Of a DNA stretch of 35,329 bases, positions 9,397 through 16,998 are shown one piece after another. Made by a program: the position numbers and the translations under genes. Below the pieces are notes generated by a model. It was not told the origin of the DNA. It did no database searches and saw nothing but the letters and a program-made list of their open reading frames with translations. The DNA comes from Parachlamydiaceae bacterium (GTDB taxonomy: Bacteria; Chlamydiota; Chlamydiia; Chlamydiales; Parachlamydiaceae), in contig JACDHD010000024.1 in NCBI GenBank assembly GCA_013821265.1, positions 1 through 35,329 of the forward strand, read 5' to 3'. Positions within the stretch are counted from its first letter, which is position 1. Each line of letters begins with the position of its first letter.

Positions 9397-10374
9397 ATGA
9401 AGATTGTAGTTTTAGGGGCTGGATTGTCAGGACTTGCGGCAACATGGTTTTTGCTGCAGCGCACTCATCAGGTTACTGTTTTAGATTCGTTGGGGATTGG
9501 AGGAGGCGCATCGGGAGTGTCAGCGGGATTGCTGCATCCATATGCTGGAGCCCATGGAAAGTTAAATTGGCAAGGCTGGGAAGGGTGGCATGCCACCTGT
9601 CGTTTGTTGAAGGTAGCTGAAGAGGCGTTAGGGGAATCTATAGCAGATCACAATGGATTATTGCGTCCGATTGTTAGTGCAGGTCAGAGGGAAGATTTCT
9701 GGAAGACCACGCAGACTTATTCCGATGTGCAGTGGAAAACGAAAGATGAGTGTGCGGCAATGGCTCCTTGCATTTTGCCAAGCGAAGCGCTTTGGATTCC
9801 TTCTGCGATAACGGTGGACACGCCTCGTTACATGCAAGGGCTGTGGCTTGCGTGTGAGAGGTTGGGGGCAGTTTTTAATCAACAGAAAGTTTCTAGCCTA
9901 CAGGACCTAGGAGAATATGATCGCATTGTGGTAGCTATGGGAGCGGCCTGTAAGACGTTGCCTGAGTTAGCTCAGTTGCCCATTAACCCTGTGAAAGGGC
10001 AGGTGATTGAATTGGAGTGGCCTTCTCATCTGAGGAAGAGTGCTTTTCCGATTAATTCACAGGCGTATGTGATCTTTAACGCACATTTAAATTCTTGCTT
10101 GGTTGGTGCCACCTATGAGCGCACGTATCCATCTGAAGCAGCGGATCCTCAGACGGCATTGGCATTATTATTACCTAAAATTGCGGCAAGTATTCCTGAA
10201 TTATCTAATGCGCGATTGATTAGTTGTCGAGCTGGTATCCGCGCGTCGACTCCGAATCATCAACCAATTGTCAGGCAGTGGGATGCGCGCAGTTGGATTA
10301 TAACCGGGATGGGATCAAAAGGATTACTATATCATGCAAAATCGGCAGAAGAATTGGCTAATTTAATAAAATAA
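9397..10374 (+). CDS. FAD-dependent oxidoreductase of the DAO family
   Basis: The 325-residue protein starts with a Rossmann FAD-binding motif, VLGAGLSGLAATWFL (about residues 5-19), then GGGASGVSAGLLHPY, and ends with RASTPNHQP and ITGMGSKGLLYHAKSAEEL. This is the glycine/D-amino-acid oxidase (DAO) fold. The GLLHPY and GSKGLLYHA motifs are closer to the FAD half of MnmC (tRNA wobble-uridine modification) than to classic D-amino-acid dehydrogenases, but I cannot settle the substrate. It is the probable counterpart of CT375, annotated as a D-amino-acid dehydrogenase. The start ATG 9397 is chosen because AAGGA lies nine bases upstream; a TTG seven codons earlier is less likely. It is transcribed away from the hflX operon. 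Confidence 0.85.
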   Translation: MKIVVLGAGLSGLAATWFLLQRTHQVTVLDSLGIGGGASGVSAGLLHPYAGAHGKLNWQGWEGWHATCRLLKVAEEALGESIADHNGLLRPIVSAGQREDFWKTTQTYSDVQWKTKDECAAMAPCILPSEALWIPSAITVDTPRYMQGLWLACERLGAVFNQQKVSSLQDLGEYDRIVVAMGAACKTLPELAQLPINPVKGQVIELEWPSHLRKSAFPINSQAYVIFNAHLNSCLVGATYERTYPSEAADPQTALALLLPKIAASIPELSNARLISCRAGIRASTPNHQPIVRQWDARSWIITGMGSKGLLYHAKSAEELANLIK

Positions 10375-10403
10375 TTGATATAAAATCATTTTATCTGTAT
10401 AAT
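10375..10403 (+). promoter_or_regulatory. Near-consensus sigma-70 type promoter
   Basis: TTGATA at 10375-10380 and TATAAT at 10398-10403 are separated by exactly 17 bases. This is one mismatch from the full housekeeping consensus. It starts directly after the FAD gene stop codon and ends 33 bases before the ATG at 10437, so it should drive the 277-residue protein gene independently. Confidence 0.7.
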
Positions 10404-10436
10404 AGTTATTTAAAATACACAAAAAGTTGATGAATT

Positions 10437-11270
10437 ATGGGAAGCGTCACTTTTAATACTTCGCCTAGTATGCAACCAATGCCATTTACGGATGCAGCTG
10501 GCTATCGCCATATAGAAGCTCCCCAGATCAAACTTCCTTCGCTGGTATTTCATTTCCCTACAATACGTATAGTAAAGAAAAAATGGCATCAGCACGTTGT
10601 TGTGCGTGTTGTGTTTCACATCACGCTTCTAACTACGATTGCTTTTATTGCACGAAAAGTCGTGAAAGCGTTTCAGAGGCTCATGCATTACTTACTGGAT
10701 AAGGGTAAGTTAACGATAGATCAATATGAGTTGAATATTCGTGTGGACTCGGAATACGGAGAAGCTAGTGCAAAAATGCTAGGAATTTTAAAAAGCATGT
10801 TTTTTGAAAAACAGAAAAAAAAATATTACCAAGCAATACGTCATCTGGCAGAAGCTAAAGGAAATCAAAAGGATCTTATTAAAGATTTAGCAAAATTGAG
10901 TAAGATTGGTGAGATTTTAAAAGGTGGTTATTTACGAATTGAGGATGGTGGCGAGACATATCGCAAATGGGCAAAATTTAAAGAAAGAAAGAAACGTTGG
11001 TCGTCGCATAGGTCGGAAGGTCAACAGTATGCCATTCGTGGAAATTTTGTAAAGGAAGCTCTGTTTGGTCAAGTGCGTATAAATGGTAAGTTACATAGTT
11101 GGATTCAGTTAGAAAGGCATCCGGCAAAATTCGGATATCATACCAGGCATTTAGTGACCTATGTTCAGTACAAATGGACTAACAAAAACCAAGGTCCTTG
11201 GGGTGATTCAAGGCATACAGAAAAGCGTAATCCACTTCGTGTAGCTCATCTGGCTCCGCCTGCGGCGTGA
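10437..11270 (+). CDS. Basic membrane protein of unknown function
   Basis: The 277-residue protein is not recognised. After a short N-terminal tail there is one hydrophobic stretch near residues 55-75 (VVVRVVFHITLLTTIAFIA). A long Lys/Arg-rich region follows, including FEKQKKKYYQAIRHLAEAK and KFKERKKRW, then a C-terminal part rich in Trp, His and Tyr (about 210-265). The strong positive charge after the segment suggests a single-pass topology with the basic part in the cytoplasm, possibly binding nucleic acid or acidic lipid; this is inference. A near-consensus promoter lies just upstream. A pair of palindromic repeats and a family C repeat follow the stop. Confidence 0.7.
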   Translation: MGSVTFNTSPSMQPMPFTDAAGYRHIEAPQIKLPSLVFHFPTIRIVKKKWHQHVVVRVVFHITLLTTIAFIARKVVKAFQRLMHYLLDKGKLTIDQYELNIRVDSEYGEASAKMLGILKSMFFEKQKKKYYQAIRHLAEAKGNQKDLIKDLAKLSKIGEILKGGYLRIEDGGETYRKWAKFKERKKRWSSHRSEGQQYAIRGNFVKEALFGQVRINGKLHSWIQLERHPAKFGYHTRHLVTYVQYKWTNKNQGPWGDSRHTEKRNPLRVAHLAPPAA

Positions 11271-11289
11271 GGGCTTTCCTCTTTAGGTG

Positions 11290-11373
11290 GTAGCCAGGCC
11301 GTCCCGGCCTGGTTTATATATCGATTACAAAATAATGTTAGCGACTTTTACCAGACCGGGACGGTCTGGCTAC
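11290..11373. repeat. Pair of CCAG-CTGG hairpin modules facing each other
   Basis: The first module, CCAGGCCGTCCCGGCCTGG, is at 11294-11312 and is preceded by GTAGCC sharing its CC. The second, CCAGACCGGGACGGTCTGG, is at 11351-11369 and is followed by GGCTAC. The two are in opposite orientation and bounded by the inverted GTAGCC/GGCTAC, so the 84-bp unit looks like a small mobile palindromic element. Each module folds into an 8-bp stem with a three-base loop. The same module builds the family A elements at 25137 and 30468 and recurs at 35114. Confidence 0.75.
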
Positions 11374-11387
11374 TTTCTTTGAGGTGT

Positions 11388-11479
11388 CTGAAAGGCTGTT
11401 CTTCAAAAACCTCACCGTAAAGGGAGTCCAGAGGGTTCATACCCTTTGGCAGGGGTTCTAAGGGGACAGAGTCCCCTTA
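11388..11479. repeat. Family C dispersed repeat, copy 1
   Basis: The stretch running from CTGAAAGGCTGTTCTTC through GGGAGTCCAGAGGG and ACCCTTTGGCAGGGGTT to GGGGACAGAGTCCCCTTA matches the reverse strand at 23549-23619 over most of its length. Within it, AGGGTTCATACCCT and AGGGGACAGAGTCCCCT are small hairpins. The stop codon of the membrane protein gene (11477) lies at the last bases of this repeat, so the element abuts the gene exactly. Confidence 0.75.
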
Positions 11480-12289
11480 GCGTTGACGGCGAATGAGGAC
11501 GTGAGCTTCTGCTGCGAAGTTAAAGAAAAAGACGACTCCAGGTGTAAGCACCGCTGTAAAGGGGATCATTACAAAAAACCACTGCAAGATCACATATACG
11601 GGCGTTGGACAGGTGTAGCAAATGGCTCCTGTCATCATAGCTGCAATCGTAAGTAAGCCAGTAATCAGCAGTAATGGACAAGCTGCAATTGTGGCTAAAA
11701 ATAAGTTAAGGAACATATCTTGTTGAAAACGTTGTGTGAGCAGCTGTGACAACTGAATGCGGTTTATCCCATGCAGGGCTACTACAGGAGCGATAAAGAA
11801 AAGGGTTGAAAGGCTTATTACGCAGAGAAAAAGGGCTCCTAAGTTTAGCAAGAAGGGTGCAAAGGCAAGAATCACACCAAAAAAGCCTCCAACGCCAGGT
11901 AATTCATTAAGTAAAAAAAAGACTCCGAGCATCATCCAGAGCAATAAATAGGCTAAAATCAAAGGAATGGACAAATAGGCTGTCCCCATGATGAGATCCC
12001 AGGACTTAAAAACGATCGAGCGATAGGAGTGGGGGCGTTTTTTGACTTCATCGTGATAAATGCGGATGAGGATCACACCGGTGGACAGGAGGACTCCGGC
12101 GCAGAGAAAAATAGGAAGAAAGGTGAGGCTCATTGCCACCCACTGGCCTGTGTGGAGGGCTAATCCTTTAAAGAATACGACGAGGATTCCACATAACATC
12201 AAGATGACAAAAACAGAGAGAAGTTTTTTGCGATTGAATGTTAGCGACCAAGCGCGATTAAAGATAAATTGTATGTCACGTAAATCCAT
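11477..12289 (-). CDS. Multi-pass membrane protein of unknown function
   Basis: The 270-residue protein has about six hydrophobic segments: near 24-45 (LSVFVILMLCGILVVFF), 52-76, 98-125, 130-165, 190-220 and 230-258. They are separated by short polar loops with basic residues. An N-terminal cytoplasmic stretch (LRDIQFIFNRAWSLTFNRKK) is amphipathic. No transport or enzyme motif is visible, so I leave the function open. The start at ATG 12289 has GAAGG six bases upstream. It lies downstream of gltA in the same orientation but beyond a long inverted-repeat element, so it may have its own promoter. Its stop sits at the edge of a family C repeat. Confidence 0.78.
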   Translation of the reverse strand: MDLRDIQFIFNRAWSLTFNRKKLLSVFVILMLCGILVVFFKGLALHTGQWVAMSLTFLPIFLCAGVLLSTGVILIRIYHDEVKKRPHSYRSIVFKSWDLIMGTAYLSIPLILAYLLLWMMLGVFFLLNELPGVGGFFGVILAFAPFLLNLGALFLCVISLSTLFFIAPVVALHGINRIQLSQLLTQRFQQDMFLNLFLATIAACPLLLITGLLTIAAMMTGAICYTCPTPVYVILQWFFVMIPFTAVLTPGVVFFFNFAAEAHVLIRRQR

Positions 12290-12608
12290 AAAAAACCTTC
12301 AGTATTCTAAATGGATTCAATGTAGCATAAGGCTGAATTTCCGGCGAGGTTACCAGTTATGCAAGCACATTCTTTCCGTGCCCGTGCCCGTGAGCGAGAA
12401 AGGACAAAGGACGAAAGGGACGAAAACGACGAAAAGGACAAGGGAATTCATTTAGTTTTCTTGGCTGTTGGTATTGAATTTACTATTACAGAATTCTGTT
12501 CATCAATTTATCGTTCACTTAACTGTCCTTTTCGTCGTTTTTCGTCGTTTTCGTCCTTTGTCCTTTTCTCGCTCACGGGCACGGGCACGGAAAAAAAACA
12601 CAAATTTT
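12290..12608. other. Gene-free spacer, mostly a family B element
   Basis: About 320 bases between gltA and the membrane protein gene. Two thirds of it is the long inverted repeat at 12374-12592. The remaining bases (12290-12373) hold the ribosome-binding site of the membrane protein gene and no other feature I can support. Confidence 0.6.
12374..12592. mobile_element. Family B MITE-like inverted repeat, copy 1
   Basis: Ends are TTCCGTGCCCGTGCCCGTGA and its reverse complement; the arms continue for about 68 bases each, the inner halves being short GGACGAAA-type direct repeats, around a central AT-rich loop. Total length is 219 bp. It carries no gene of its own. It ends 16 bases after the gltA stop codon, where the long stem would also make a strong terminator or mRNA-stabilising hairpin. 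No clear target-site duplication is visible. Confidence 0.8.
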
Positions 12609-13763
12609 CTACGTTCTTGGTTTGAAGATGTACTTTGGTCGTACAATCGGTGTCCCTTTTCCATCACGCGCTTCACATCGCTCATAAACGATTTGAATTG
12701 CGATGCCAACGACTCGAGACAATCCAAACAGCACTGTATAATATTCTGGATAGGGAAGCCCTGCTGCCGTGAGGAGGACTCCGGAAATCGCATCCACATT
12801 AGGATAAGGACTAGAAATTTTTGGATTTTCTTTTAAAACCTTGGGTCCCACCGTGCGTAAAAGCGTGGCAATTTTTACTAGAGGATGGTTCGGATAATTT
12901 TCTTCAGCTGTGCGGTATAAAACAGTGGCACGGGGATCTTCGACGCGCAAAACTGCGTGTCCAAAGCCAAAGATAAGTTCATTGTTTGCGAGACGCTTGC
13001 GTATGAGCTCTTCCACTTGTTCAGCAGTCGCTTTTTCACCTAATTGTTCCAAAACCTCTTTGACAAAGGTTAAGCAATCTTGATTGGCCTTTCCATGTCT
13101 TGGACCAGCTAGGGCGGCCATCGATGCTGAAATTGAGCCATACATATGTTCTAGGCCGGATGCCACAGCTTTACCAACGAATGTGGAGAGGTTACCCCCG
13201 CCATGATCATAGTGTAGGATGTTAAAGAGTTTTAAAATTAGTGTTAGCTGAGGGGTTATATTAGGAATATTGAGCATCTGAGCAAAATTTTCCATGTAAC
13301 CCAATTCGGGCTTAGAGGGTTTTGTGGCGCCCCAACCCCCATGATGATTAATGACTGTGGCGGTTATTTCGGGTATTTGAGCGATTAGATTGAGGCAATC
13401 TTCACGGTAGTCATTGGTATTTTCAAACATCCCACAAATAAAGAGTGCAGAGCAAAGGAGATCCATGGGATGCCCTTGTCGAGGTAATTGGTAGATATGT
13501 CTAACAACATCTTCTGATAGGTGGGAGCGATTTGCTAGATCTTTCTTAAACTCATCTAACTCTTGCTTATTGGGTTCACGGCCATGATAGAGCAAAAAAA
13601 TTACTTCTTCAGGTTGACGAAAAGCCAGCTCTTCGACGGGTTGTCCAGAATAGAACAGTCCATTTACTGGATCGACAGTTGATGTTGGACAATAGCCCAC
13701 AGGATATCCACGCAAACCTGTTTCTAGATTATCTTTTGTGATTTCGAATAAGACGTCGCTCAT
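12609..13763 (-). CDS. gltA: Citrate synthase
   Basis: This enzyme condenses oxaloacetate and acetyl-CoA to citrate, the entry step of the TCA cycle. The 384-residue protein has the active-site motifs [12 protein letters not shown] (His near 219), [15 protein letters not shown] (His near 268) and [14 protein letters not shown] (Asp near 326). The HAVLR and NVDAxSGV forms resemble the mitochondrial-type subgroup more than the E. coli hexameric type. The start ATG 13763 has a strong AGGAG seven bases upstream and overlaps the mdh stop by ATGA, so the two TCA genes are coupled. Chlamydiaceae have lost this enzyme, so its presence points to an environmental chlamydia. A family B element lies directly downstream. 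Confidence 0.94.
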   Translation of the reverse strand: MSDVLFEITKDNLETGLRGYPVGYCPTSTVDPVNGLFYSGQPVEELAFRQPEEVIFLLYHGREPNKQELDEFKKDLANRSHLSEDVVRHIYQLPRQGHPMDLLCSALFICGMFENTNDYREDCLNLIAQIPEITATVINHHGGWGATKPSKPELGYMENFAQMLNIPNITPQLTLILKLFNILHYDHGGGNLSTFVGKAVASGLEHMYGSISASMAALAGPRHGKANQDCLTFVKEVLEQLGEKATAEQVEELIRKRLANNELIFGFGHAVLRVEDPRATVLYRTAEENYPNHPLVKIATLLRTVGPKVLKENPKISSPYPNVDAISGVLLTAAGLPYPEYYTVLFGLSRVVGIAIQIVYERCEARDGKGTPIVRPKYIFKPRT

Positions 13764-14764
13764 GAGAGCACTCCTTGTGGCTTGAACAAATGCTGGATTA
13801 AGGTGCGTTCTTCTATTAACTCTTGCTCCGAAGCGCGAATTTTTTTCGTCAAGAATTCGTCCCAGGATAATCCAGAGACTATTTCATAGTTGCCATCGCC
13901 CTTAGAGCGACATGGAAAGGAAAAAAAGAGCTCTTCATCAATGTCATATGGATTGCCTGCACTGAAAACCCCGGTAGAAAACCACTGTCCGGCAGGTGTA
14001 GGTGTCACCAAACTTCTAATGGCATCAATGGCTGCCGCAGCTGCTGAAGCAGCTGAAGATTTACCTCTCGCTGCCAGGATGGCTGCACCGCGCTTCTGCA
14101 CTGTAGTCATAAAGTCATTCTCAAGCCACTTGCGATCGGTAATTTTCTCTAATACTGGTTTTCCACTAATCTGCGCATGCACAAAGTCTGGAACTTGTGT
14201 GACAGAATGATTTCCCCATACAGCTACATGCGTCACTTGCGATACCTCTACCTGCGCCTTCTGCGCAAGCAGCGCTATCGCACGATTTTGATCCAATCGC
14301 ATCATCGCATGAAAGTTTTTCTTAGGGATCCGCGGAGCATTCTTCATCGTAATCAAGCAGTTGGTATTACATGGATTCCCAACAACCAATACCTTAACAT
14401 CTGCATTCGCCACAGCATTCAACGCTTGCCCCTGCGCAATAAAGATCTTTGCGTTCTCATTTAGCAGATCCCCACGCTCCATTCCAGGTCCACGTGGCTT
14501 CGCCCCCACAAGCAACGCATAATGGCAATCTTTAAACATTTCATTCGGATCACTGCCAATGCGTATCTCCTTCAACAAAGGAAAGGCGCAATCCAGTAGT
14601 TCCATGCGGACACCTTCAAGGGCTTGCATCGCTTCCGGAAGTTCCAAAATATGCAGGGCAATAGGTTGATCCTTTCCTAACATATCGCCATTAGCAATCC
14701 GAAACAGCAAACTATACGCAATCTGCCCCGCACCACCCGTAACAACAACATTCTTAACAGCCAT
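13760..14764 (-). CDS. mdh: Malate dehydrogenase
   Basis: This enzyme oxidises malate to oxaloacetate with NAD, feeding the adjacent citrate synthase. The 334-residue protein has the NAD-binding start [14 protein letters not shown], then [20 protein letters not shown]. The substrate-binding and catalytic region contains [24 protein letters not shown] and the catalytic His in [13 protein letters not shown]. This is the cytosolic-type MDH subgroup, as in CT376. The start ATG 14764 ([10 protein letters not shown]) is chosen because AGAGGAAG precedes it at normal spacing; a TTG 16 codons further up is unlikely. It is the first gene of a pair with gltA. The 429-bp spacer upstream is full of repeats, and I could not find a convincing promoter. 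Confidence 0.94.
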   Translation of the reverse strand: MAVKNVVVTGGAGQIAYSLLFRIANGDMLGKDQPIALHILELPEAMQALEGVRMELLDCAFPLLKEIRIGSDPNEMFKDCHYALLVGAKPRGPGMERGDLLNENAKIFIAQGQALNAVANADVKVLVVGNPCNTNCLITMKNAPRIPKKNFHAMMRLDQNRAIALLAQKAQVEVSQVTHVAVWGNHSVTQVPDFVHAQISGKPVLEKITDRKWLENDFMTTVQKRGAAILAARGKSSAASAAAAAIDAIRSLVTPTPAGQWFSTGVFSAGNPYDIDEELFFSFPCRSKGDGNYEIVSGLSWDEFLTKKIRASEQELIEERTLIQHLFKPQGVLS

Positions 14765-14819
14765 ATTTCTTCCTCTTTTCTTCTTTAAATCACACATATC
14801 AAAACGAAACAAATAAAGA

Positions 14820-14893
14820 AAGGGGGCTCTGCCCCCTTTACCCCCGCAAGAGGGCTTGCACCCTCTTGACTCCCTTTATAGTGAGATTCTGCA
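14820..14893. repeat. Family C dispersed repeat, copy 2
   Basis: It begins with the hairpin AGGGGGCTCTGCCCCCTT, continues with CCCCCGCAAGAGGG, TTGCACCCTCTTGACTCCCT and TATAGTGAGATTCTGCAGCA. The order and wording match the reverse strand of the copy at 23921-23983 and, more loosely, the copies at 11388 and 23549. Confidence 0.7.
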
Positions 14894-14917
14894 GCACTGA
14901 AATATCCGCAGCAAACA

Positions 14918-14955
14918 TTTTATCATTGGTGCAACTGCGTTGCCCAATGATAAAA
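14918..14955. terminator. Long hairpin TTTTATCATTGG / CCAATGATAAAA
   Basis: A perfect 12-bp stem, with an inner GCAAC-TGC-GTTGC hairpin in its loop. It lies downstream of the ABC-F gene and upstream of mdh, both on the minus strand. The A/T-rich outer stem gives a T-run on either strand, so it could end the lon-to-ABC-F transcript. That role is inferred from shape and position. Confidence 0.5.
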
Positions 14956-15100
14956 CATTTATCTAGAATATTTAGTTTTCCAAATCTTCTAGAAAAAAGT
15001 CAAAAGACTGAAAACTCTCACGAGATAAAGAGGGCCAAATCCTTTATATGTTTCGTTAGATCATGAGAAGTAGAAAATGGATGAACAAATATATTGTCAA

Positions 15101-15182
15101 TATTTTTGCGAGCTCCTAGAGGAAAAGAACTCGAATCTGCCCTATTAGAAATCGCAATAAGGGGTCCAGGGGCAGGGCCCTC
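15101..15182. repeat. Family D dispersed repeat, copy 1
   Basis: The stretch TTTTTGCGAGCTCCTAGAGG, AAAAGAACTCGAATCTGCCC, TATTAGAAATCGCAAT matches the reverse strand at 23353-23451 and the forward strand at 23489-23550. It is followed here by the hairpin GGTCCAGGGGCAGGGCC. Confidence 0.75.
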
Positions 15183-15193
15183 TTTAAAAAAAA

Positions 15194-16780
15194 TTAAGAA
15201 GCCTGTTTGGAGGCTAAATATTCTTCGAGGGGGCCGTCGAAGAGGTGGATTTGGTTATTTTCGAAGTAGAAGAGTTTGTTGGCGACGGTGCCGATGAGGT
15301 CGCGGTCGTGGCTGACGACGATGACGGTGCCTTTATATTCGCTGAGGCCCCAGCTTAGGGCTGAGACAGCTTCGAGGTCGAGGTGCCCGTTGGGTTCGTC
15401 GAGGATGAGAACATTGTGATTACTGAGGAGCATGCCGGCGAGGATTAGGCGTGCCGATTCTCCACCGGATAGGGTCGCAACAGGTTTGAAGGCGTCGTCG
15501 CCGCCGAATAGGAGTTTGCCGAGAGCGCTGCGAATTTCTTGATCGTAGATACCGGTTTTGCGTTGTTTGAGCCAATCGAAGACATTTTGGGTACTTTTGC
15601 GGTCGATGATTTCGGCATGATTTTGGGGGAAGTAGCCAATTTGGACTTGGTGACCTGGCTCTACGGAGCCGTTGTCGGGTTGGAGAGCATTGACAAGCAT
15701 TTTGACTAGGGTTGTTTTGCCGCAGCCGTTGGTACCGATGATACCGATTTTGTCTCCCCGAACGATTTCAGTGGAGAAGTTTTTGATAATTTTTTTGTCG
15801 TCGAAGGACTTGCTGACGTGGTTAGCTTTTAGGACAATTTTTCCGGGTTCTTTTTCTGTGGGTATGAAGCGGATGTAGGGGCGTTGGATATTTGATTTCT
15901 TCATTTCTTGCGGTTGAAGACGTTCCATTTCGCGGACGCGAGATTGCACTTGGCTAGCGCGTGTGCCGGCTCCGAAGCGGGAAACGAATTCACGCAGTTG
16001 ACTAATTTTCTTTTCTTTGGATTTAGCTTCTGATTCGGCGCGGTCGCGGACAGCGGTTTTGGCCAAAACCATGTTGTCGTAGTTGCCTGGATAGAGGATG
16101 ATGGTTTCGTAGTCGATATCTGCGATATGCGTGGTGATGGCGTTGAGGAAGTGGCGGTCATGGCTAATTACGATAAGAACGCCTTTGTATTCATGTAGGA
16201 AGCGTTCTAGCCAGCCGATCGATTCCATATCGAGGTGGTTGGTAGGTTCATCCAAGAGCAGTGCTTGTGGTTCACCAAAGAGTGCTTGTACGAGGAGGAC
16301 GCGAAATTGCATGTCGGTTGGGATGGCGTGCATTTTCTGAGTGAAGTATTCGGGTGGAATGCCCATGCCGTGGAGAAGGACTTCAGCGTCTGATTCGGCT
16401 GCGTAGCCATTTTCTTCGGCGATGATGCCTTCGAGGTCTCCTAGGCGCATGCCGACGTCATCGGTCATTTCGACAGAATAGAGAGTATCGCGTTCTTGCA
16501 TAGCGGCCCAGAGGCGTCTATTGCCCATGATCACTACATCGATAACGGTGAATTCGCGGAAATCTTCGATGTTTTGGCGTAGGATACCGACGCGGTCGGG
16601 TAGTGAGACAGAACCTGAAGTGGGTTCTTCTAGGCCCATAATAATTTTTAAGAGGGTGGATTTTCCGCAGCCGTTTGGTCCTGTGAGACCGTAGCGGTTG
16701 CCGGGATTAAAGGTCATGGTCACATCTTCGAAGAGAAGACGGCTACCAAAGTTCTTTGAGATGCGGTTTAGTGTAATCAT
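15194..16780 (-). CDS. ABC-F family ATPase, YbiT-like
   Basis: This 528-residue soluble protein has two ABC ATPase domains and no membrane segments. ABC-F proteins bind ribosomes and relieve stalled or blocked translation. Walker A motifs are GPNGCGKST (about 30) and GTNGCGKTT (about 348). The first domain lacks the usual LSGGE and has IPTDMQFRVLLVQALF before LLLDEPTNHLD (about 175), as in the YbiT branch. The second has LSGGESARLILAG (about 438) and LILDEPNGHLDLEA, where the usual DEPTNHLD is altered. The start is ATG 16780 (MITLNRISKNFGS). The open frame extends 47 codons upstream only because a family B element lies there. It corresponds to CT348, next to xerC as here. Confidence 0.9.
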   Translation of the reverse strand: MITLNRISKNFGSRLLFEDVTMTFNPGNRYGLTGPNGCGKSTLLKIIMGLEEPTSGSVSLPDRVGILRQNIEDFREFTVIDVVIMGNRRLWAAMQERDTLYSVEMTDDVGMRLGDLEGIIAEENGYAAESDAEVLLHGMGIPPEYFTQKMHAIPTDMQFRVLLVQALFGEPQALLLDEPTNHLDMESIGWLERFLHEYKGVLIVISHDRHFLNAITTHIADIDYETIILYPGNYDNMVLAKTAVRDRAESEAKSKEKKISQLREFVSRFGAGTRASQVQSRVREMERLQPQEMKKSNIQRPYIRFIPTEKEPGKIVLKANHVSKSFDDKKIIKNFSTEIVRGDKIGIIGTNGCGKTTLVKMLVNALQPDNGSVEPGHQVQIGYFPQNHAEIIDRKSTQNVFDWLKQRKTGIYDQEIRSALGKLLFGGDDAFKPVATLSGGESARLILAGMLLSNHNVLILDEPNGHLDLEAVSALSWGLSEYKGTVIVVSHDRDLIGTVANKLFYFENNQIHLFDGPLEEYLASKQAS

Positions 16781-16832
16781 GGGAAACAGGATACCAAATC
16801 GGGGGTAAATAGCGCAAGAACCGCTTGTCGCT

Positions 16833-16980
16833 TTCCGTGCCCGTGCCCGTGAGCGTGCCCGTGCCCGATTGCTAAATATTAGAATGAGGGATAAGGAAAA
16901 ATAAGGATTAAAGAACAACACTGTGTATTTTGCTCTTTAGCGAGTCGGGCACGGGCACGCTCACGGGCACGGGCACGGAA
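16833..16980. mobile_element. Family B MITE-like inverted repeat, copy 2
   Basis: A 148-bp element with 44-45 bp imperfect terminal arms: TTCCGTGCCCGTGCCCGTGA, then GCGTGCCCGTGCCCGA and a GCTAAA end, mirrored at the right. The AT-rich centre of about 60 bases encodes nothing. It ends 18 bases after the xerC stop and lies 53 bases upstream of the ABC-F start. It may therefore separate the two genes transcriptionally despite their common orientation. Confidence 0.82.
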
Positions 16981-16998
16981 AAAAGGAGGGCAATCGCT

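Larger units (their letters stand above)
14765..15193. other. Repeat-filled gene-free spacer upstream of mdh
   Basis: The 429 bases between the ABC-F and mdh genes hold, from left to right: a family C repeat (14820-14893), a hairpin (14918-14955), an AT-rich stretch with the inverted pair TCTAGAA/TTCTAGA, and a family D repeat (15101-15182). Short open frames here show no family resemblance and I do not call them genes. Confidence 0.6.

Noticed and set aside
12366-12600. Target-site duplications around family B elements
   Set aside because: The bases flanking the three copies do not match convincingly. The right flanks are A-rich and give only trivial matches.
12353-12625. Short frames rich in Arg, Glu and Lys across the family B element
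   Set aside because: They arise from the short repeats in the element and occur on both strands, which is typical of noncoding palindromes.
14765-14812. A 16-residue upstream extension of malate dehydrogenase
   Set aside because: It would start at TTG, and the ATG at 14764 has a good ribosome-binding site and gives the normal family N-terminus.
16781-16921. A 47-codon upstream extension of the ABC-F protein, Arg/Ala-rich
   Set aside because: It is the translation of a family B element read in frame. The conserved protein starts at ATG 16780, and the extension would begin at TTG with no family support.
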